Notes under the pieces: generated by a model
What the model was told of the DNA's origin: nothing
The model's input: only the letters and a program-made list of their open reading frames with translations
Databases searched by the model: none
Translations under genes and position numbers: made by a program
Assembly (NCBI RefSeq): GCF_000723165.1
Contig: NZ_HG322949.1
Location: forward strand, 3,758,338 to 3,822,337
Source: Janthinobacterium agaricidamnosum NBRC 102515 = DSM 9628
Lineage (GTDB): Bacteria > Pseudomonadota > Gammaproteobacteria > Burkholderiales > Burkholderiaceae_D
Direction of reading: 5' to 3'
DNA: 64,000 nt
Shown here: positions 46,646 through 58,129 of the stretch, piece after piece
Layout: every line of letters starts with the position of its first letter
How positions within the stretch are numbered: position 1 is the first letter of the stretch

Positions 46646-49033
46646 ATGGACGGCAAGCACGCCTCTGAAAATCCGGCATTTTTGATCGGCCCGACCGGGA
46701 AAATCACCACCTGGAACGCGGCCTGCCACGCGGCGCTCGGTTATACCGAGCTGGAGGTATTGCACCAGCCGCTGCACACCCTACTCAAAAGCAACGATCA
46801 AGACCCCCTTGCCCGCCGCCTGCAGCGGCCGCCGCAGCAGGCGGAAGAGCTCGACCTCGAGCTGTGGCATGCCGACGGCCATCCGCTGCCGTCGCGGCTG
46901 GCCTTGCTGCCGCAATTCGGCAAGTCGGGCCGGCTCATCAGCTGCATCGCGCTGATCATCCCCGGCCGCCAGCCGATCCAGGTCGACACCGCCAAAGAAG
47001 TCGGCAACATGCCGCTCAAATCGGCGATGGACTTGATCGTCGGCTTGCTGATCGTCAGCGATGCGAAGGGCCAATTCGTGCTGTGGAACGAGAAAGCCGA
47101 AACGTCAATGCAAATGAGCTCGGAGCAACTGCGTAACAGCAGCATTTCAAGCTTGTTCAGCGAACAGGAATGGCAGCGGGTGGCGGCCAGCGTCGACGAC
47201 GTGCTGGCGCACGGCAAGCGCATGTGCATCGAAGCGCAACTGCGTTCCGGCGATGGCTGCGAAACCCCCTATGTGATCAGCGGCGCCCGGCTGACCTATT
47301 GCGGCAGGCACTACCTGTGCATCATGGCGCTCGACGGCACCGAACGGCGGCGCGAACGGCACGACTTGCAAGTGCGCGAGCGCGCCTTGCACGCGGTCAG
47401 CAACGGCATCGTCATTTGCCGCAGCGGCGGCAAGGATAATCCGATCGAATACGTCAATCCGGCGTTCGAACGCATCACCGGCTATACGCTGACGGAAGTG
47501 GTGGGGCGCGATTCGCGCTTCATGGCCGCGTCCGGCCTCGACGATGCCGAGCGCCAAAAGTTGCGCATTGCCGTCGAGGCACGTGAGGAAATCAATGTGG
47601 TATTCCGCAATATGCGCAAGAACGGCGAAGTGTTCTGGAACGACTTGTCGATCACGCCGGTGCCCGATGAAAACGGCAAGGTCAGCCATTTTATCGGCAT
47701 GATCAACGACGTCACGGCCTTGAAGCAGCGCACCGCGCACCTGGAACATGAAGTCAACCACGACGCGCTGACCGGCCTGGCCAACCGCAACCTGCTGTGG
47801 GACCGGCTGGACCAGGCCTTGCATGTGGCGCAGCGCAAGAAATCGCTGGTGGCGACGATTTTGCTGGACTTGAACAAATTCAAGTTCATCAACGACACCA
47901 TGGGCCACGATGTCGGCGATGAGGTGCTGAGGGTGGTCGCCAAGCGGCTGCAGGCGTCGGTGCGCGACAGCGACACGGTGGCGCGCCTCAGCGGCGATGA
48001 ATTTGTGCTGGTGCTGGCCGACCAGCCGTCGCTGCGCTTTACGCTGCGGATGGTCGAACGGGTGCGTATCAGCCTGTCGAAGCCGATCATTTACGAAGAC
48101 CAGGAAATTCCGGTCGGCGCGGCGCTCGGCGTCAGCGTGTTTCCGCACGATGGCGCCAACGCCTATGAATTGATGCGCGCGGCCGACGTCGCGATGTACC
48201 ATTCGAAAGAGTCCGGCAACGGCGATGTGCATTTCTTTTCGCCCGACATGAAATCGACCACCGACGCCAAGCGCGCGCTGGAAACCGACATGCACGAAGC
48301 GCTCGACAAGAACGAGCTATTCCTGATGTACCAGCCGCGCATGAACCTGACCACGTCGCGCATCACCGGCATCGAAGCGCTGCTGCGCTGGCGCCACCCC
48401 GAGCGCGGCGTGTTGCAGCCATCGTCGTTTTTGCCGGACGCCGAAGAGAACGGCATGATCATCCCGTTTGGCCAATGGGTGCTGGAACAGGCTTGCCGCA
48501 TGCTGGCCCGCCTGAAGGCGCTGGGCCATCCCGACATTCCGCTGTCGATCAACAGTTCTTACCGTGAATTCAGCGAAAAGAATTACGTCGCGTATATCGC
48601 CGACAAGCTCGATCAATTCAAGCTGGCGCCGGCCAGCCTCGAACTCGACATGCGCGAAGACCAGTTGATGCGCAACGTCAACCTGAGCAAGCAAGTGGCC
48701 GAACGGGTCAGGCAACTCGGAGTGGTGCTGAATGTCGACGAATTCGGCGCCGGATCGTCCAACCTCAGTTATCTGCAAGAACTGCCGATGCGGCATCTGA
48801 AAATCACCCGCAAGTCGGTCAACGATATTTGCCTGAGCACCAAGACCGGCAAGCTGGCCAAGACGCTGATCGACATCGGCCACAACCTGAAACTGGAAGT
48901 CATCGCCGGCGGCGTCGAAAACCGGCTGCAACAAGATTTCCTGCTGCAGAACGGCTGCGATGCGATCCAGGGAAATTTCTACAAAGAACCGATTGATGAA
49001 ACGGAATTGACCCAGTTACTGGACGCGCAATAA
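46646..49033 (+). CDS. PAS-PAS-GGDEF-EAL protein with degenerate EAL
   Basis: A 795-residue protein starting MDGKHASEN behind a GGAGAGG ribosome binding site. PAS-type sensors (AFLIGPTGKITTWNAACH, SDAKGQFVLWNEKAE, NGIVICRSGG to PAC) lead to a GGDEF domain (DALTGLANRNLL; SGDEF at about residue 448, so a near-consensus active site) and an EAL domain (EALLRWRHPERG at about 575). Several EAL catalytic positions are changed: DDFG reads DEFG, K-I-D reads K-I-T, and AEGVE reads AGGVE. Phosphodiesterase activity is doubtful; cyclase or c-di-GMP-binding is possible. An upstream extended frame was not accepted. Confidence 0.9.
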   Translation: MDGKHASENPAFLIGPTGKITTWNAACHAALGYTELEVLHQPLHTLLKSNDQDPLARRLQRPPQQAEELDLELWHADGHPLPSRLALLPQFGKSGRLISCIALIIPGRQPIQVDTAKEVGNMPLKSAMDLIVGLLIVSDAKGQFVLWNEKAETSMQMSSEQLRNSSISSLFSEQEWQRVAASVDDVLAHGKRMCIEAQLRSGDGCETPYVISGARLTYCGRHYLCIMALDGTERRRERHDLQVRERALHAVSNGIVICRSGGKDNPIEYVNPAFERITGYTLTEVVGRDSRFMAASGLDDAERQKLRIAVEAREEINVVFRNMRKNGEVFWNDLSITPVPDENGKVSHFIGMINDVTALKQRTAHLEHEVNHDALTGLANRNLLWDRLDQALHVAQRKKSLVATILLDLNKFKFINDTMGHDVGDEVLRVVAKRLQASVRDSDTVARLSGDEFVLVLADQPSLRFTLRMVERVRISLSKPIIYEDQEIPVGAALGVSVFPHDGANAYELMRAADVAMYHSKESGNGDVHFFSPDMKSTTDAKRALETDMHEALDKNELFLMYQPRMNLTTSRITGIEALLRWRHPERGVLQPSSFLPDAEENGMIIPFGQWVLEQACRMLARLKALGHPDIPLSINSSYREFSEKNYVAYIADKLDQFKLAPASLELDMREDQLMRNVNLSKQVAERVRQLGVVLNVDEFGAGSSNLSYLQELPMRHLKITRKSVNDICLSTKTGKLAKTLIDIGHNLKLEVIAGGVENRLQQDFLLQNGCDAIQGNFYKEPIDETELTQLLDAQ

Positions 49034-49056
49034 AGTCCAGCCCCCCGGCAAAACTT

Positions 49057-50277
49057 TTAGGCGGGCACGGCGCCATCATCGATGGCATTGCCGCGCCGCT
49101 CGACCGCCACCGACACGGCCAGCACCACCAGTCCGCCGGCGGCCAGCATCGCGCCGACCCAGGCGGTCGAACGCAAGCCCATGCCCATTGCGACGGCCAT
49201 GCCGCCAGCCCAGGCGCCCAAGGCGTTGGCGATATTGAACGCCGAATGGTTCAATGCCGCGGCCACGGTTTGCGCGTCGCCCGCCACGTCCATCAAGCGG
49301 GTTTGCACCGCCGGGCCGATGGCGATGCCGGCACCGATGGCGAACAAGTTGATCGCGGTGGCCCACACGTTCGAGCTGGTGTACGAAAACGCCGCCAGCG
49401 CGACACCGCTCCAGACCAGCATGCCGAAAATGGTCCACAAGCGCGAACGGTCGGCCAGCCAGCCGCCGACGACGTTACCGACCGTCATGCCGATACCGAT
49501 CACCGACAACATCAGCGATACCATGAACGGCGATACATGGGTGACTTCCAGCAAAATCGGCGTCACATAGGTCAGCACCGAAAACATACCGCCAAAGCCG
49601 ATCGCCACCAGCAGCAGCGTCAGCCACACCTGGGTACGGCGGAACACGCCCAGCTCGCGGCGCGGGCTGGCATTGCCGGCCGCGATCAGCGGCAAATAGA
49701 TGCGCACCATCAGCATGGTCAGCAAACCCAGCACGCCAACCACCAGGAAGGCCGAGCGCCAGCCGGCGGCCTGCCCCAGCGCGGTGGCCAGCGGCACGCC
49801 GACCACGTTGGCAATCGTCAAGCCCAGCATTACCCGCGCCACCGCCTGCGCGCGCTTGTCCGGCGCCGCGATCGACGCCGCCACCAGCGCCGCGACGCCG
49901 AAATACGCGCCATGCGGAATGCCGGAAATGAAGCGCGCCAGTATCAGCATGCCGTAGTTCGGCGCCATCGCGCTCAGCAAGTTGCCGACCGCAAACAGCG
50001 CCATCAGACAAATCAGCATCATGCGGCGTGGCATGCGCGCGGCGAAAATCGTGATCAGCGGCGCGCCGACCACCACCCCCAGCGCATAGGCGCTGATCAT
50101 GTGGCCCATTTGCGGCAGCGAGGCGCCGATATCCTTGGCGACGATCGGCAAGATGCTCATCGAGGCGAATTCGCCGGTGCCGAGCGCCAGGCCGCCGATG
50201 GCCAGCGCCAGGTCGGCAAGGTTGGCGCCATGGGGCGCAATGACGCGTGAAGAAATCGATTCTACTGGGCTATGCAT
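49057..50277 (-). CDS. MFS transporter, DHA1-like
   Basis: A 406-residue 12-helix major facilitator with the MFS loop motif AARMPRRMMLICLMALFAVG after helix 2, and the second-half GRS-type loop (LADRSRLWTIFGMLVW). It is similar in layout to AraJ/YdhP-type sugar or drug efflux permeases. The substrate is unknown. It is convergent with the PAS-GGDEF-EAL gene. No regulator is adjacent. Confidence 0.9.
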   Translation of the reverse strand: MHSPVESISSRVIAPHGANLADLALAIGGLALGTGEFASMSILPIVAKDIGASLPQMGHMISAYALGVVVGAPLITIFAARMPRRMMLICLMALFAVGNLLSAMAPNYGMLILARFISGIPHGAYFGVAALVAASIAAPDKRAQAVARVMLGLTIANVVGVPLATALGQAAGWRSAFLVVGVLGLLTMLMVRIYLPLIAAGNASPRRELGVFRRTQVWLTLLLVAIGFGGMFSVLTYVTPILLEVTHVSPFMVSLMLSVIGIGMTVGNVVGGWLADRSRLWTIFGMLVWSGVALAAFSYTSSNVWATAINLFAIGAGIAIGPAVQTRLMDVAGDAQTVAAALNHSAFNIANALGAWAGGMAVAMGMGLRSTAWVGAMLAAGGLVVLAVSVAVERRGNAIDDGAVPA

Positions 50278-50403
50278 GAATGGAAGGCAGGATGAGGGTT
50301 GATGCAGACGAGCACTACAAGTCGAAGGATATCATGCACTGCACAAAAAGTTTTGGGAGGGGCCTATTTTTAGTTCAACAATGAAACATCTACTCGGCAA
50401 TGA

Positions 50404-50435
50404 GCAATAAAAAAGCGAGCCCGGAGGCTCGCTTT
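50404..50435 (-). terminator. Intrinsic terminator after gltA
   Basis: Minus-strand stem AAAGCGAGCC / GGCTCGCTTT (arms 50426-50435 and 50412-50421, 4-base loop) followed by TTTATTGC. It lies 49 bases past the gltA stop, ending the sdhCDAB-sdhE-gltA run. Confidence 0.9.
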
Positions 50436-50484
50436 GGGACCTCAGACGCTTAAGCCTGAAATCGCAGCGGTTTCATTGCAGCAA

Positions 50485-51789
<1,305 letters not shown>

Positions 51790-51918
51790 GGGATCTTCCT
51801 TCTCGGGAGTGAGTCGAAATTAAAATCAAAAAATTCTGGTTGCAGGTGCGCCGTCTCATGACGGCGCTGCGGGACATGTCGAATGTATTAGCCCCGCGTA
51901 CACGTATCGCCCAGGCGC

Positions 51919-52200
51919 CTAGGCAATGCGCAGTCGTTGCAGCAGTGCATGCACTTGCGGCAAGTCGACTTCGCCTTCCGGCTCTTTACGGGCCAGTACC
52001 AGATCCATCAACGCATTGTCCGATAAATCCAGCAAACGCGTCAGCGCGTCCACTTCCTCATCGGTCAATTCGGTTTCGTACGCATCGAGAAAACGAGTCA
52101 GTATCAAATCGTTTTCCAGCAGGCCGCGGCGGGCGCGCCAGCGCAGGCGGGCGCGGTTGGCCGGGTCGGATTGATGCACGGACAAGCTTGATTCTGTCAT
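51919..52200 (-). CDS. sdhE: Succinate dehydrogenase assembly factor SdhE
   Basis: SdhE helps attach FAD covalently to SdhA. From the ATG at 52200 it is 93 residues, with the RGxxE signature as RARRGLLENDLIL (about residues 19-31) and the helical core LTDEEVDALTRLLDLSDNA. Between sdhB and gltA, the usual place in betaproteobacteria. A longer upstream frame would start inside the gap and is not supported. Confidence 0.95.
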   Translation of the reverse strand: MTESSLSVHQSDPANRARLRWRARRGLLENDLILTRFLDAYETELTDEEVDALTRLLDLSDNALMDLVLARKEPEGEVDLPQVHALLQRLRIA

Positions 52201-52287
52201 TGGTATCACTACTTTCCTTGTGCCCGCAGGGCACGGTACAACATTGCGGGCGGCGGCATACGGCTTGCCGTCGACCCGCATCGGCCA

Positions 52288-52998
52288 TCAGATTGCGCGG
52301 CGTACCATCAATTCCTTGATCTTGCCGATTGCCTTGTTCGGGTTCAAGCCTTTCGGGCAAACGTCGACGCAATTCATGATCGAATGGCAGCGGAACAGAC
52401 GGTACGGATCTTCCAGGTTGTCCAGGCGCGCGCCGGTCGCTTCGTCGCGGCTGTCGGCGATGAAGCGGTAGGCTTGCAGCAAGCCGGCAGGGCCGACGAA
52501 CTTGTCCGGATTCCACCAGAACGACGGGCACGACGTCGAGCAGCATGCGCACAGGATGCACTCGTACAGGCCGTCGAGCTCTTCGCGTTCGGTCGGCGAT
52601 TGCAGGCGTTCCTTTTCAGGCGGGATCGAATCGTTGATCAGGAACGGCTTGATCGAATCGTACTGCTTGAAGAACTGGGTCATGTCGACGATCAGGTCGC
52701 GGATCACCGGCAAGCCCGCCAGCGGACGCAGCACGATAGGCTCGGTCAGCTCGTTCAGGTTGGTGGTGCAAGCCAGGCCGTTCTTGCCGTTGATGTTCAT
52801 CGCGTCGGAACCGCAAACGCCTTCGCGGCACGAGCGGCGCAACGACAGCGAATCATCGACGTCGGACTTGATGCGCTGCAGTGCGTCGAGCAGCATCTTG
52901 TCGGTGTCTTTCAGTTCGACGGTCAGGTCTTGCATGTACGGCTTGGTATCCGTATCCGGATCGTAGCGATAGATTTTGAATTTGAGAGTGCGTGCCAT
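52288..52998 (-). CDS. sdhB: Succinate dehydrogenase iron-sulfur subunit
   Basis: Carries electrons from FAD to quinone. From the ATG at 52998 (AAAGGTC upstream) it is 236 residues, with the three cluster motifs: [2Fe-2S] SCREGVCGSDAMNINGKNGL, [4Fe-4S] CILCACCSTSCPSF, and [3Fe-4S] CHSIMNCVDVCPKGLNPNKA. Length is normal. Order is sdhC-sdhD-sdhA-sdhB-sdhE-gltA on the minus strand. Confidence 0.97.
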   Translation of the reverse strand: MARTLKFKIYRYDPDTDTKPYMQDLTVELKDTDKMLLDALQRIKSDVDDSLSLRRSCREGVCGSDAMNINGKNGLACTTNLNELTEPIVLRPLAGLPVIRDLIVDMTQFFKQYDSIKPFLINDSIPPEKERLQSPTEREELDGLYECILCACCSTSCPSFWWNPDKFVGPAGLLQAYRFIADSRDEATGARLDNLEDPYRLFRCHSIMNCVDVCPKGLNPNKAIGKIKELMVRRAI

Positions 52999-53008
52999 GT
53001 TCTGACCT

Positions 53009-54787
53009 TTAGAAAGTACGTGGTTTCGGCTTGAAGGTATCAACCGTCAGCGGCTTGGTAATGACCGGCTTGTATTCCAGGCGGTTGCCTTCCGAGAACC
53101 ACAGGGTATGCTTCATCCAGTTGTCGTCGTCGCGTTTTTCGAAATCGCTGTGCGCATGCGCGCCGCGCGATTCCTTGCGCGCCACCGCCGAGCTGATGGT
53201 CGCCTTCGCGGTTTCGATCAGGTTCGACAATTCCAGCGCTTCCACGCGGGCGGTGTTGAAGACCTTGGATTTATCCTTGAACGACACGTTCTTGCGGCGT
53301 TCGTCCAGCTTCATGATTTCCACGTAGCCTTGTTGCAGCAACGCGTCGGTACGGAACACGCCGCAGTATTTCTGCATCGTGGCGCGGATTTCATTGGCGA
53401 TGCCTTGCACGGTTTCGGTGCCGGTCGAGTTTTCCAGCGCGTTCAGGCGGTTGATCGAGTAGTCGGCGGCGTCGGCCGGCAACGGTTTGTTCTCTTTCTC
53501 TTTCAAGCCGCTGGCGATGATGTGGTTGCCGGCCGCGCGGCCGAATACCACCAGGTCGAGCAGCGAGTTGGTGCCCAGGCGGTTGGCGCCGTGCACCGAG
53601 ACGCAGGCGCATTCGCCGATCGCGTACAGGCCGTTGACCACTGCCACCGGGTTGCCGTCTTTCGGCACCACCACCTGGCCGTGGATATTGGTCGGAATGC
53701 CGCCCATCTGGTAATGGATGGTCGGCACCACAGGGATCGGCTCCTTGGTCGCATCGACGTTGGCGAACTTGTGGCCGATTTCCAGGATCGACGGCAAGCG
53801 CTTGGCGATGGTGTCGGCGCCGATGTGGCGCAAGTCCAGCATCACATGGTCCTTGTTCGGACCGCAGCCGCGGCCTTCCTTGATTTCCTGGTCCATCGAA
53901 CGCGACACGAAGTCGCGCGGCGCCAGGTCCTTCAGCGTCGGCGCATAACGTTCCATGAAACGTTCGCCTTCGCTATTGATCAGGATGCCGCCTTCGCCGC
54001 GCACGCCTTCGGTGATCAGCACGCCCGCGCCGGCCACGCCGGTCGGGTGGAATTGCCAGAATTCCATGTCTTGCAGCGGCAAGCCGGCACGCGCCGCCAT
54101 GCCCATGCCGTCGCCGGTATTGATGAAGGCATTGGTCGATGCGGCGAAAATACGGCCCGCGCCGCCGGTTGCCATGATGGTGGTCTTGGCTTCCAAAATC
54201 ATGCAGTCGCCGGTTTCCATTTCCAGCGCGACCACGCCGACGACGTCGCCGTCCTTGTCGCGGATCAGGTCGAGCGCCATCCATTCGACGAAGAAGTGGG
54301 TGCGCGCGCGCACATTGCGCTGGTACAGCGTGTGCAGCAGGGCGTGACCGGTACGGTCGGCCGCGGCGCAGGCGCGCTGCACGGCTTTTTCGCCGAAGTT
54401 GGCGGTATGGCCGCCGAACGGACGCTGATAAATCGTGCCGTCAGGGTTGCGGTCGAAAGGCATGCCGAAGTGTTCCAGCTCGTAGACCACTTTCGGCGCT
54501 TCGCGGCACATGAATTCGATGGCGTCCTGGTCGCCCAGATAGTCGCCGCCCTTGACGGTGTCGAACATATGCCAGAACCAGTTATCTTCGGCCATGTTGC
54601 CGAGCGATGCGCCGATGCCGCCCTGCGCCGCGACGGTGTGCGAGCGGGTCGGGAAAACCTTGGACAAGACTGCCACGTTCAAGCCGGCTTCCGCCAGTTG
54701 CAGGGACGCGCGCATGCCGGAACCACCGGCGCCGACGATCACCGCGTCGAAGCGGCGGGTTGGAATTGCGGATTTATATGCTGCCAC
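53009..54787 (-). CDS. sdhA: Succinate dehydrogenase flavoprotein subunit
   Basis: Oxidises succinate to fumarate with covalent FAD. I start at the GTG at 54787, nine bases after a GGAG, giving 592 residues; the longer frame is not supported. The N-terminus shows [20 protein letters not shown], the His for FAD attachment in [18 protein letters not shown], and the active-site [20 protein letters not shown]. It begins two bases past the sdhD stop. Confidence 0.97.
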   Translation of the reverse strand: MAAYKSAIPTRRFDAVIVGAGGSGMRASLQLAEAGLNVAVLSKVFPTRSHTVAAQGGIGASLGNMAEDNWFWHMFDTVKGGDYLGDQDAIEFMCREAPKVVYELEHFGMPFDRNPDGTIYQRPFGGHTANFGEKAVQRACAAADRTGHALLHTLYQRNVRARTHFFVEWMALDLIRDKDGDVVGVVALEMETGDCMILEAKTTIMATGGAGRIFAASTNAFINTGDGMGMAARAGLPLQDMEFWQFHPTGVAGAGVLITEGVRGEGGILINSEGERFMERYAPTLKDLAPRDFVSRSMDQEIKEGRGCGPNKDHVMLDLRHIGADTIAKRLPSILEIGHKFANVDATKEPIPVVPTIHYQMGGIPTNIHGQVVVPKDGNPVAVVNGLYAIGECACVSVHGANRLGTNSLLDLVVFGRAAGNHIIASGLKEKENKPLPADAADYSINRLNALENSTGTETVQGIANEIRATMQKYCGVFRTDALLQQGYVEIMKLDERRKNVSFKDKSKVFNTARVEALELSNLIETAKATISSAVARKESRGAHAHSDFEKRDDDNWMKHTLWFSEGNRLEYKPVITKPLTVDTFKPKPRTF

Positions 54788-54789
54788 GA

Positions 54790-55155
54790 TTAAACACTCC
54801 AGAGAATTTGCACGGTGTAGAAGGCACAGGCGATCAACCACAGCAAAGTGGCAATTTGCAGGGCGAGACGGAGACCGACGGATTTAACGTAGTCCATCCA
54901 GATATCGCGCATGCCGACCCAGGCGTGGTAGAACAGGCCGAAGAACGTCACGGCGCTGAACAGCTTGAACCACTGCTGGGCGAACAGGCCGGCCCAGCCC
55001 TCATACGTGAAGTTGTTGCCGGTAAGGAAAGAGATCAGCAGGATGGCGGTGTAGATCACCATCACGATCGCGGTGACGCGCTGCGCCAGCCAGTCGCGCA
55101 AGCCATAATGGGCGCCGACGACGAGGCGTTTTGGTCCGACGTTGTTTTTAGCCAT
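54790..55155 (-). CDS. sdhD: Succinate dehydrogenase membrane anchor subunit
   Basis: One of two anchor subunits of complex II. From the ATG at 55155 (GGAG upstream) it is 121 residues with three hydrophobic helices ([55 protein letters not shown]) and a His in the second helix that can ligate heme b. It follows sdhC by 2 bases. Confidence 0.94.
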   Translation of the reverse strand: MAKNNVGPKRLVVGAHYGLRDWLAQRVTAIVMVIYTAILLISFLTGNNFTYEGWAGLFAQQWFKLFSAVTFFGLFYHAWVGMRDIWMDYVKSVGLRLALQIATLLWLIACAFYTVQILWSV

Positions 55156-55157
55156 GG

Positions 55158-55580
55158 TTAAAATACTCCAAACAGTTTCAGGGCGACCAGTGCGGTCAGC
55201 GCCAGGCTGATGACCAGTACCGAAGCGGCGGTCTTGCGCGCGGAATCTTTTTCGATCGCGACGTGCACGTCCATGAACAAGTGACGCACGCCGGCGCAGA
55301 AATGCTGCATGTATCCCCAGACCAGGGCCAGGGTGATCAGCTTGACGATCCACATCGACGCGATGCCATGGAAGTACGAGAACGAAATCTCGGAAGTCAG
55401 GCTCAGCTGCAACATGTAGAGCACGAATGGCAGCAGCGCAAACATCAAAAAGCCGCTGATACGATGCAGAATGGAAACGATGCCGGCTAAAGGCAAGCGA
55501 TAGTTCGGCAACTGCGTAATATGAATATTACGGAATTCCGGCCGTTCTTTTTTTGGTACTTCTCTTACGGCTTCAGACAT
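55158..55580 (-). CDS. sdhC: Succinate dehydrogenase cytochrome b556 subunit
   Basis: The other anchor subunit. From the ATG at 55580 (GGGGAGG upstream) it is 140 residues with three membrane helices (IVSILHRISGFLMFALLPFV; MWIVKLITLALVWGYMQHF; TAASVLVISLALTALVALK) and the SdhC signature HISG-like start HRISGF, plus the heme-ligand region HFCAGVRHLFMD. First gene of the sdhCDAB operon. Confidence 0.95.
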   Translation of the reverse strand: MSEAVREVPKKERPEFRNIHITQLPNYRLPLAGIVSILHRISGFLMFALLPFVLYMLQLSLTSEISFSYFHGIASMWIVKLITLALVWGYMQHFCAGVRHLFMDVHVAIEKDSARKTAASVLVISLALTALVALKLFGVF

Positions 55581-55883
55581 AACAAAACCTCCCCTTGAGC
55601 TTAACAAATATTGAAGCCGCGATTTTCGCCGATTTTCGCCGCCCAGACCAATATCTATTGTTACATATAACCAAAATAGTGTTTTACCGCACACTGGAAT
55701 CGCTGCTTTCCGCAGTTCGATTTACTTCTTTGCAACTTCAAGACACGACTTTGCCACTCCGGACCGGCAGCGGCGGATCGTACCCTTTTGCTTGTTGCCG
55801 TCTCCGGGGAACGCCTCGCGGCGCGCCCCTAAGCTGTACGATGAACTTGAGCAGTGAGTTGAGTGTTACCGCCCCTCTTCTAC
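55581..55883. other. Intergenic region upstream of sdhC
   Basis: 303 bases between the sdhC start and the gntR stop, which should hold the sdh promoter. It has a direct repeat GATTTTCGCC (55621-55630 and 55631-55640) and two small dyads, CAATATCTATTG (55649-55660) and GTTACATATAAC (55660-55671). No exact copy of the gntR-mdh operator was found. Confidence 0.55.
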
Positions 55884-56729
55884 TTAACTCAGTTCATTCT
55901 GATAATGATGTTGCGCCGTCAAATACAGGCCGCGGCGCAGCTCCACCGGTTTGTCGCCATAGGTAAATGACACGCGTTCGGAACTGAGCAATGGCGTTCC
56001 GGCCGCGATATTCAATAATAAGGCGGCGCCGTCGTCGGCGCACACGGCGCGTATCTGTTCCGACGCGCGTATCATGCGGGTGCCGAATTCGGTCTCGAAC
56101 AAACCGTACATCGGCCCCTTGTATTCAACCAGGCGCTCGGCCGTCAAGCCCTTGAAAATCAGGCCCGGCAACCAGAGTTCTTCGAGGATGGTCGGCACGC
56201 CGTCGAAATATTGTACGCGCTTGATGAAAATCACGGCGTCGCCCGACTTCAGTTCCATCAGGCGCGCCACGTCGGCCGGTGCGCGCACCCGCTTGACGTC
56301 GATGAATTTGCTTTCAGGGTAATGCGGCACGCCTTCGTCCGGCACCAGCCGCAAGAAACGGAAATGCGCGCGCGCCTCGTGATGGGTGGCCACGAAGGTG
56401 CCCTTGCCCTGGCGCCGCATGACCAGGTTTTCCGCCGCCAGCTCGTCGATCGCCTTGCGCACCGTGCCCTGGCTGACCTTGAAACGGCCGGCCAGTTCGA
56501 CTTCGCTGGGAATCAGTTCGCCCGGTTTCCACTCGCCCGATTGCAGGCCGGCGGTGATCAGGGCCTTGATTTGCTGGTACAGCGGACTGAAGGTTGGCGA
56601 AGCGGCATTGCCGGCATGGGCCGAAGTGGTATTGGCCGCCGCCGGAGCGGCAGCCCCGCCGGGCGTCGGGCTCACCGCCCCGCTTGCGGCAGTGGCATTG
56701 GTGGTCAGATTGGGCGAGGCAGGATTCAT
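55884..56729 (-). CDS. GntR-family regulator of HutC/UTRA type
   Basis: A 281-residue repressor from the ATG at 56729 (GGA upstream). After a low-complexity Ala/Pro start, the winged HTH is at about residues 50-115 (LIPSEVELAGRFKVSQGTVR, then AIDELAAENLVMRRQGKGTF), followed by a UTRA effector domain that binds small carboxylates or sugars. It sits between sdhCDAB and divergent mdh, with a candidate operator in the shared gap, so it likely controls TCA genes. The effector is unknown. Confidence 0.9.
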   Translation of the reverse strand: MNPASPNLTTNATAASGAVSPTPGGAAAPAAANTTSAHAGNAASPTFSPLYQQIKALITAGLQSGEWKPGELIPSEVELAGRFKVSQGTVRKAIDELAAENLVMRRQGKGTFVATHHEARAHFRFLRLVPDEGVPHYPESKFIDVKRVRAPADVARLMELKSGDAVIFIKRVQYFDGVPTILEELWLPGLIFKGLTAERLVEYKGPMYGLFETEFGTRMIRASEQIRAVCADDGAALLLNIAAGTPLLSSERVSFTYGDKPVELRRGLYLTAQHHYQNELS

Positions 56730-56788
56730 AGTCCAACATTTCACCACAAAATGACTGCCGCGTCCAGTAAAACACTGTCAACTTATCT

Positions 56789-56802
56789 GTCTTATATAAG
56801 AC
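56789..56802. promoter_or_regulatory. Candidate GntR operator between gntR and mdh
   Basis: Perfect 14-bp palindrome GTCTTATATAAGAC, of the T-A-rich kind typical of HutC-subfamily GntR sites. It overlaps a possible gntR -10 (TATATA, with CTGTCA 16 bases upstream on the minus strand) and is about 50 bases before the likely mdh transcription start. Confidence 0.6.
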
Positions 56803-56813
56803 ATAAGATAGGA

Positions 56814-56842
56814 TTGACAGAAGCAGAACGGAAGCCTAAACT
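56814..56842 (+). promoter_or_regulatory. Sigma-70 promoter for mdh
   Basis: TTGACA (56814-56819), a 17-base spacer, TAAACT (56837-56842): a perfect -35 and a good -10. The start would be near 56849, leaving a leader of nearly 200 bases to the ATG at 57044. The 314-base gap holds no other gene. Confidence 0.7.
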
Positions 56843-57043
56843 GCCTGCGATAAACTATGTAAGCCCTTGCCTTTCCCTGTCGCGCCCATCGGCGGCGGCA
56901 GCCTTGGACAAGATATCAACAGCTACTGGCAGCGTTCGCAGACTATCCATCGCAGCGTGCCGGTTTTGGTATCATTACAGTTTTCCCGGACCAGCCCAGG
57001 CACCGCCTCAAGCTCGTTTTCTTTCCCACTTTGGAGATTCATC

Positions 57044-58033
57044 ATGGCTAAAACCCCAATGCGTGTTGCAGTTACCGGCGCCGCCGGCCAGATCGGTTAT
57101 TCCCTGCTGTTCCGCATCGCTAACGGCGACATGCTCGGCAAAGACCAGCCTGTCATCCTGCAATTGCTTGAAATCCCGGACGAAAAAGCACAGAAAGCGC
57201 TCAAGGGCGTAATGATGGAAATCGACGACTGCGCCTTCCCGCTGCTGGCCGGCATGACCGCCCACGCCGATCCGCTGACCGCATTCAAGGACGCCGACGT
57301 GGCATTGCTGGTCGGCGCCCGCCCGCGCGGCCCGGGCATGGAGCGCAAGGACTTGCTGGAAGCAAATGCGCAAATCTTCACCGTGCAAGGCAAGGCGCTG
57401 GACGCCGTCGCTTCGCGCAACGTGAAAGTCCTGGTGGTCGGCAACCCGGCCAACACCAACGCCTACATCGCGATGAAATCGGCGCCGTCGCTGCCGGCCA
57501 AGAACTTCACCGCGATGCTGCGCCTGGACCACAACCGCGCCTTGTCGCAAGTAGCCGCTAAATCGGGCAAGCCAGTCGCATCGATCGAAAAAATGTTCGT
57601 ATGGGGCAACCACTCGCCTACCATGTACGCCGACTATCGCTACGCCGAAGTCGATGGCCAGTCGGTCAAGGACTTGATCAACGACGACGTGTGGAACAAG
57701 GACGTGTTCCTGTCGACCGTCGGCAAGCGCGGCGCCGCGATCATCGAAGCGCGCGGCCTGTCGTCGGCGGCGTCGGCAGCCAATGCGGCAATCGACCACG
57801 TGCATGACTGGGTGCTGGGCACCAGCGGCAAATGGACCACCATGGGCATTCCTTCGGATGGCTCGTACGGCATTCCTGAAGGCGTGATGTTCGGTTTCCC
57901 TGTCACCACCGAAAACGGCGAATACAAAATCGTCCAGGGCCTGTCGATCGATGAATTCTCGCAAGAGCGCATCAACGTCACGCTGAACGAATTGCTGGAA
58001 GAGCAAAACGGCGTGAAGCACTTGCTGGGCTAA
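57044..58033 (+). CDS. mdh: Malate dehydrogenase
   Basis: Oxidises malate to oxaloacetate with NAD. The 329-residue product starts after GGAGATTCATC. It has the NAD-binding [20 protein letters not shown] (about residues 11-30), the substrate Arg loop [16 protein letters not shown], and the catalytic His in [11 protein letters not shown]. The length fits the beta-proteobacterial long form. It is divergent from gntR and followed by a CitE-like gene. Confidence 0.97.
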   Translation: MAKTPMRVAVTGAAGQIGYSLLFRIANGDMLGKDQPVILQLLEIPDEKAQKALKGVMMEIDDCAFPLLAGMTAHADPLTAFKDADVALLVGARPRGPGMERKDLLEANAQIFTVQGKALDAVASRNVKVLVVGNPANTNAYIAMKSAPSLPAKNFTAMLRLDHNRALSQVAAKSGKPVASIEKMFVWGNHSPTMYADYRYAEVDGQSVKDLINDDVWNKDVFLSTVGKRGAAIIEARGLSSAASAANAAIDHVHDWVLGTSGKWTTMGIPSDGSYGIPEGVMFGFPVTTENGEYKIVQGLSIDEFSQERINVTLNELLEEQNGVKHLLG

Positions 58034-58045
58034 GCAGTACCATAC

Positions 58046-58082
58046 GGCGGCGCGGTAGGCGCCGCCGCCGCACCGCGCCGCC
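58046..58082. other. GC-rich stem-loop between mdh and the CitE-like gene
   Basis: GGCGGCGCGGT (58046-58056) pairs exactly with 58072-58082, 15-base loop, 12 bases past the mdh stop. No U-run follows on the plus strand; likely an intercistronic processing hairpin. Confidence 0.6.
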
Positions 58083-58129
58083 CACAGCGGCGCGGCCGTG
58101 TCACCCCTTATCTATTGAATGCGCCAGGC

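Noticed and set aside
54788..54841. ATG-type extension of sdhA upstream of 54787
   Set aside because: It would overlap sdhD coding sequence; the GTG at 54787 has GGAG at correct spacing and fits the family length.
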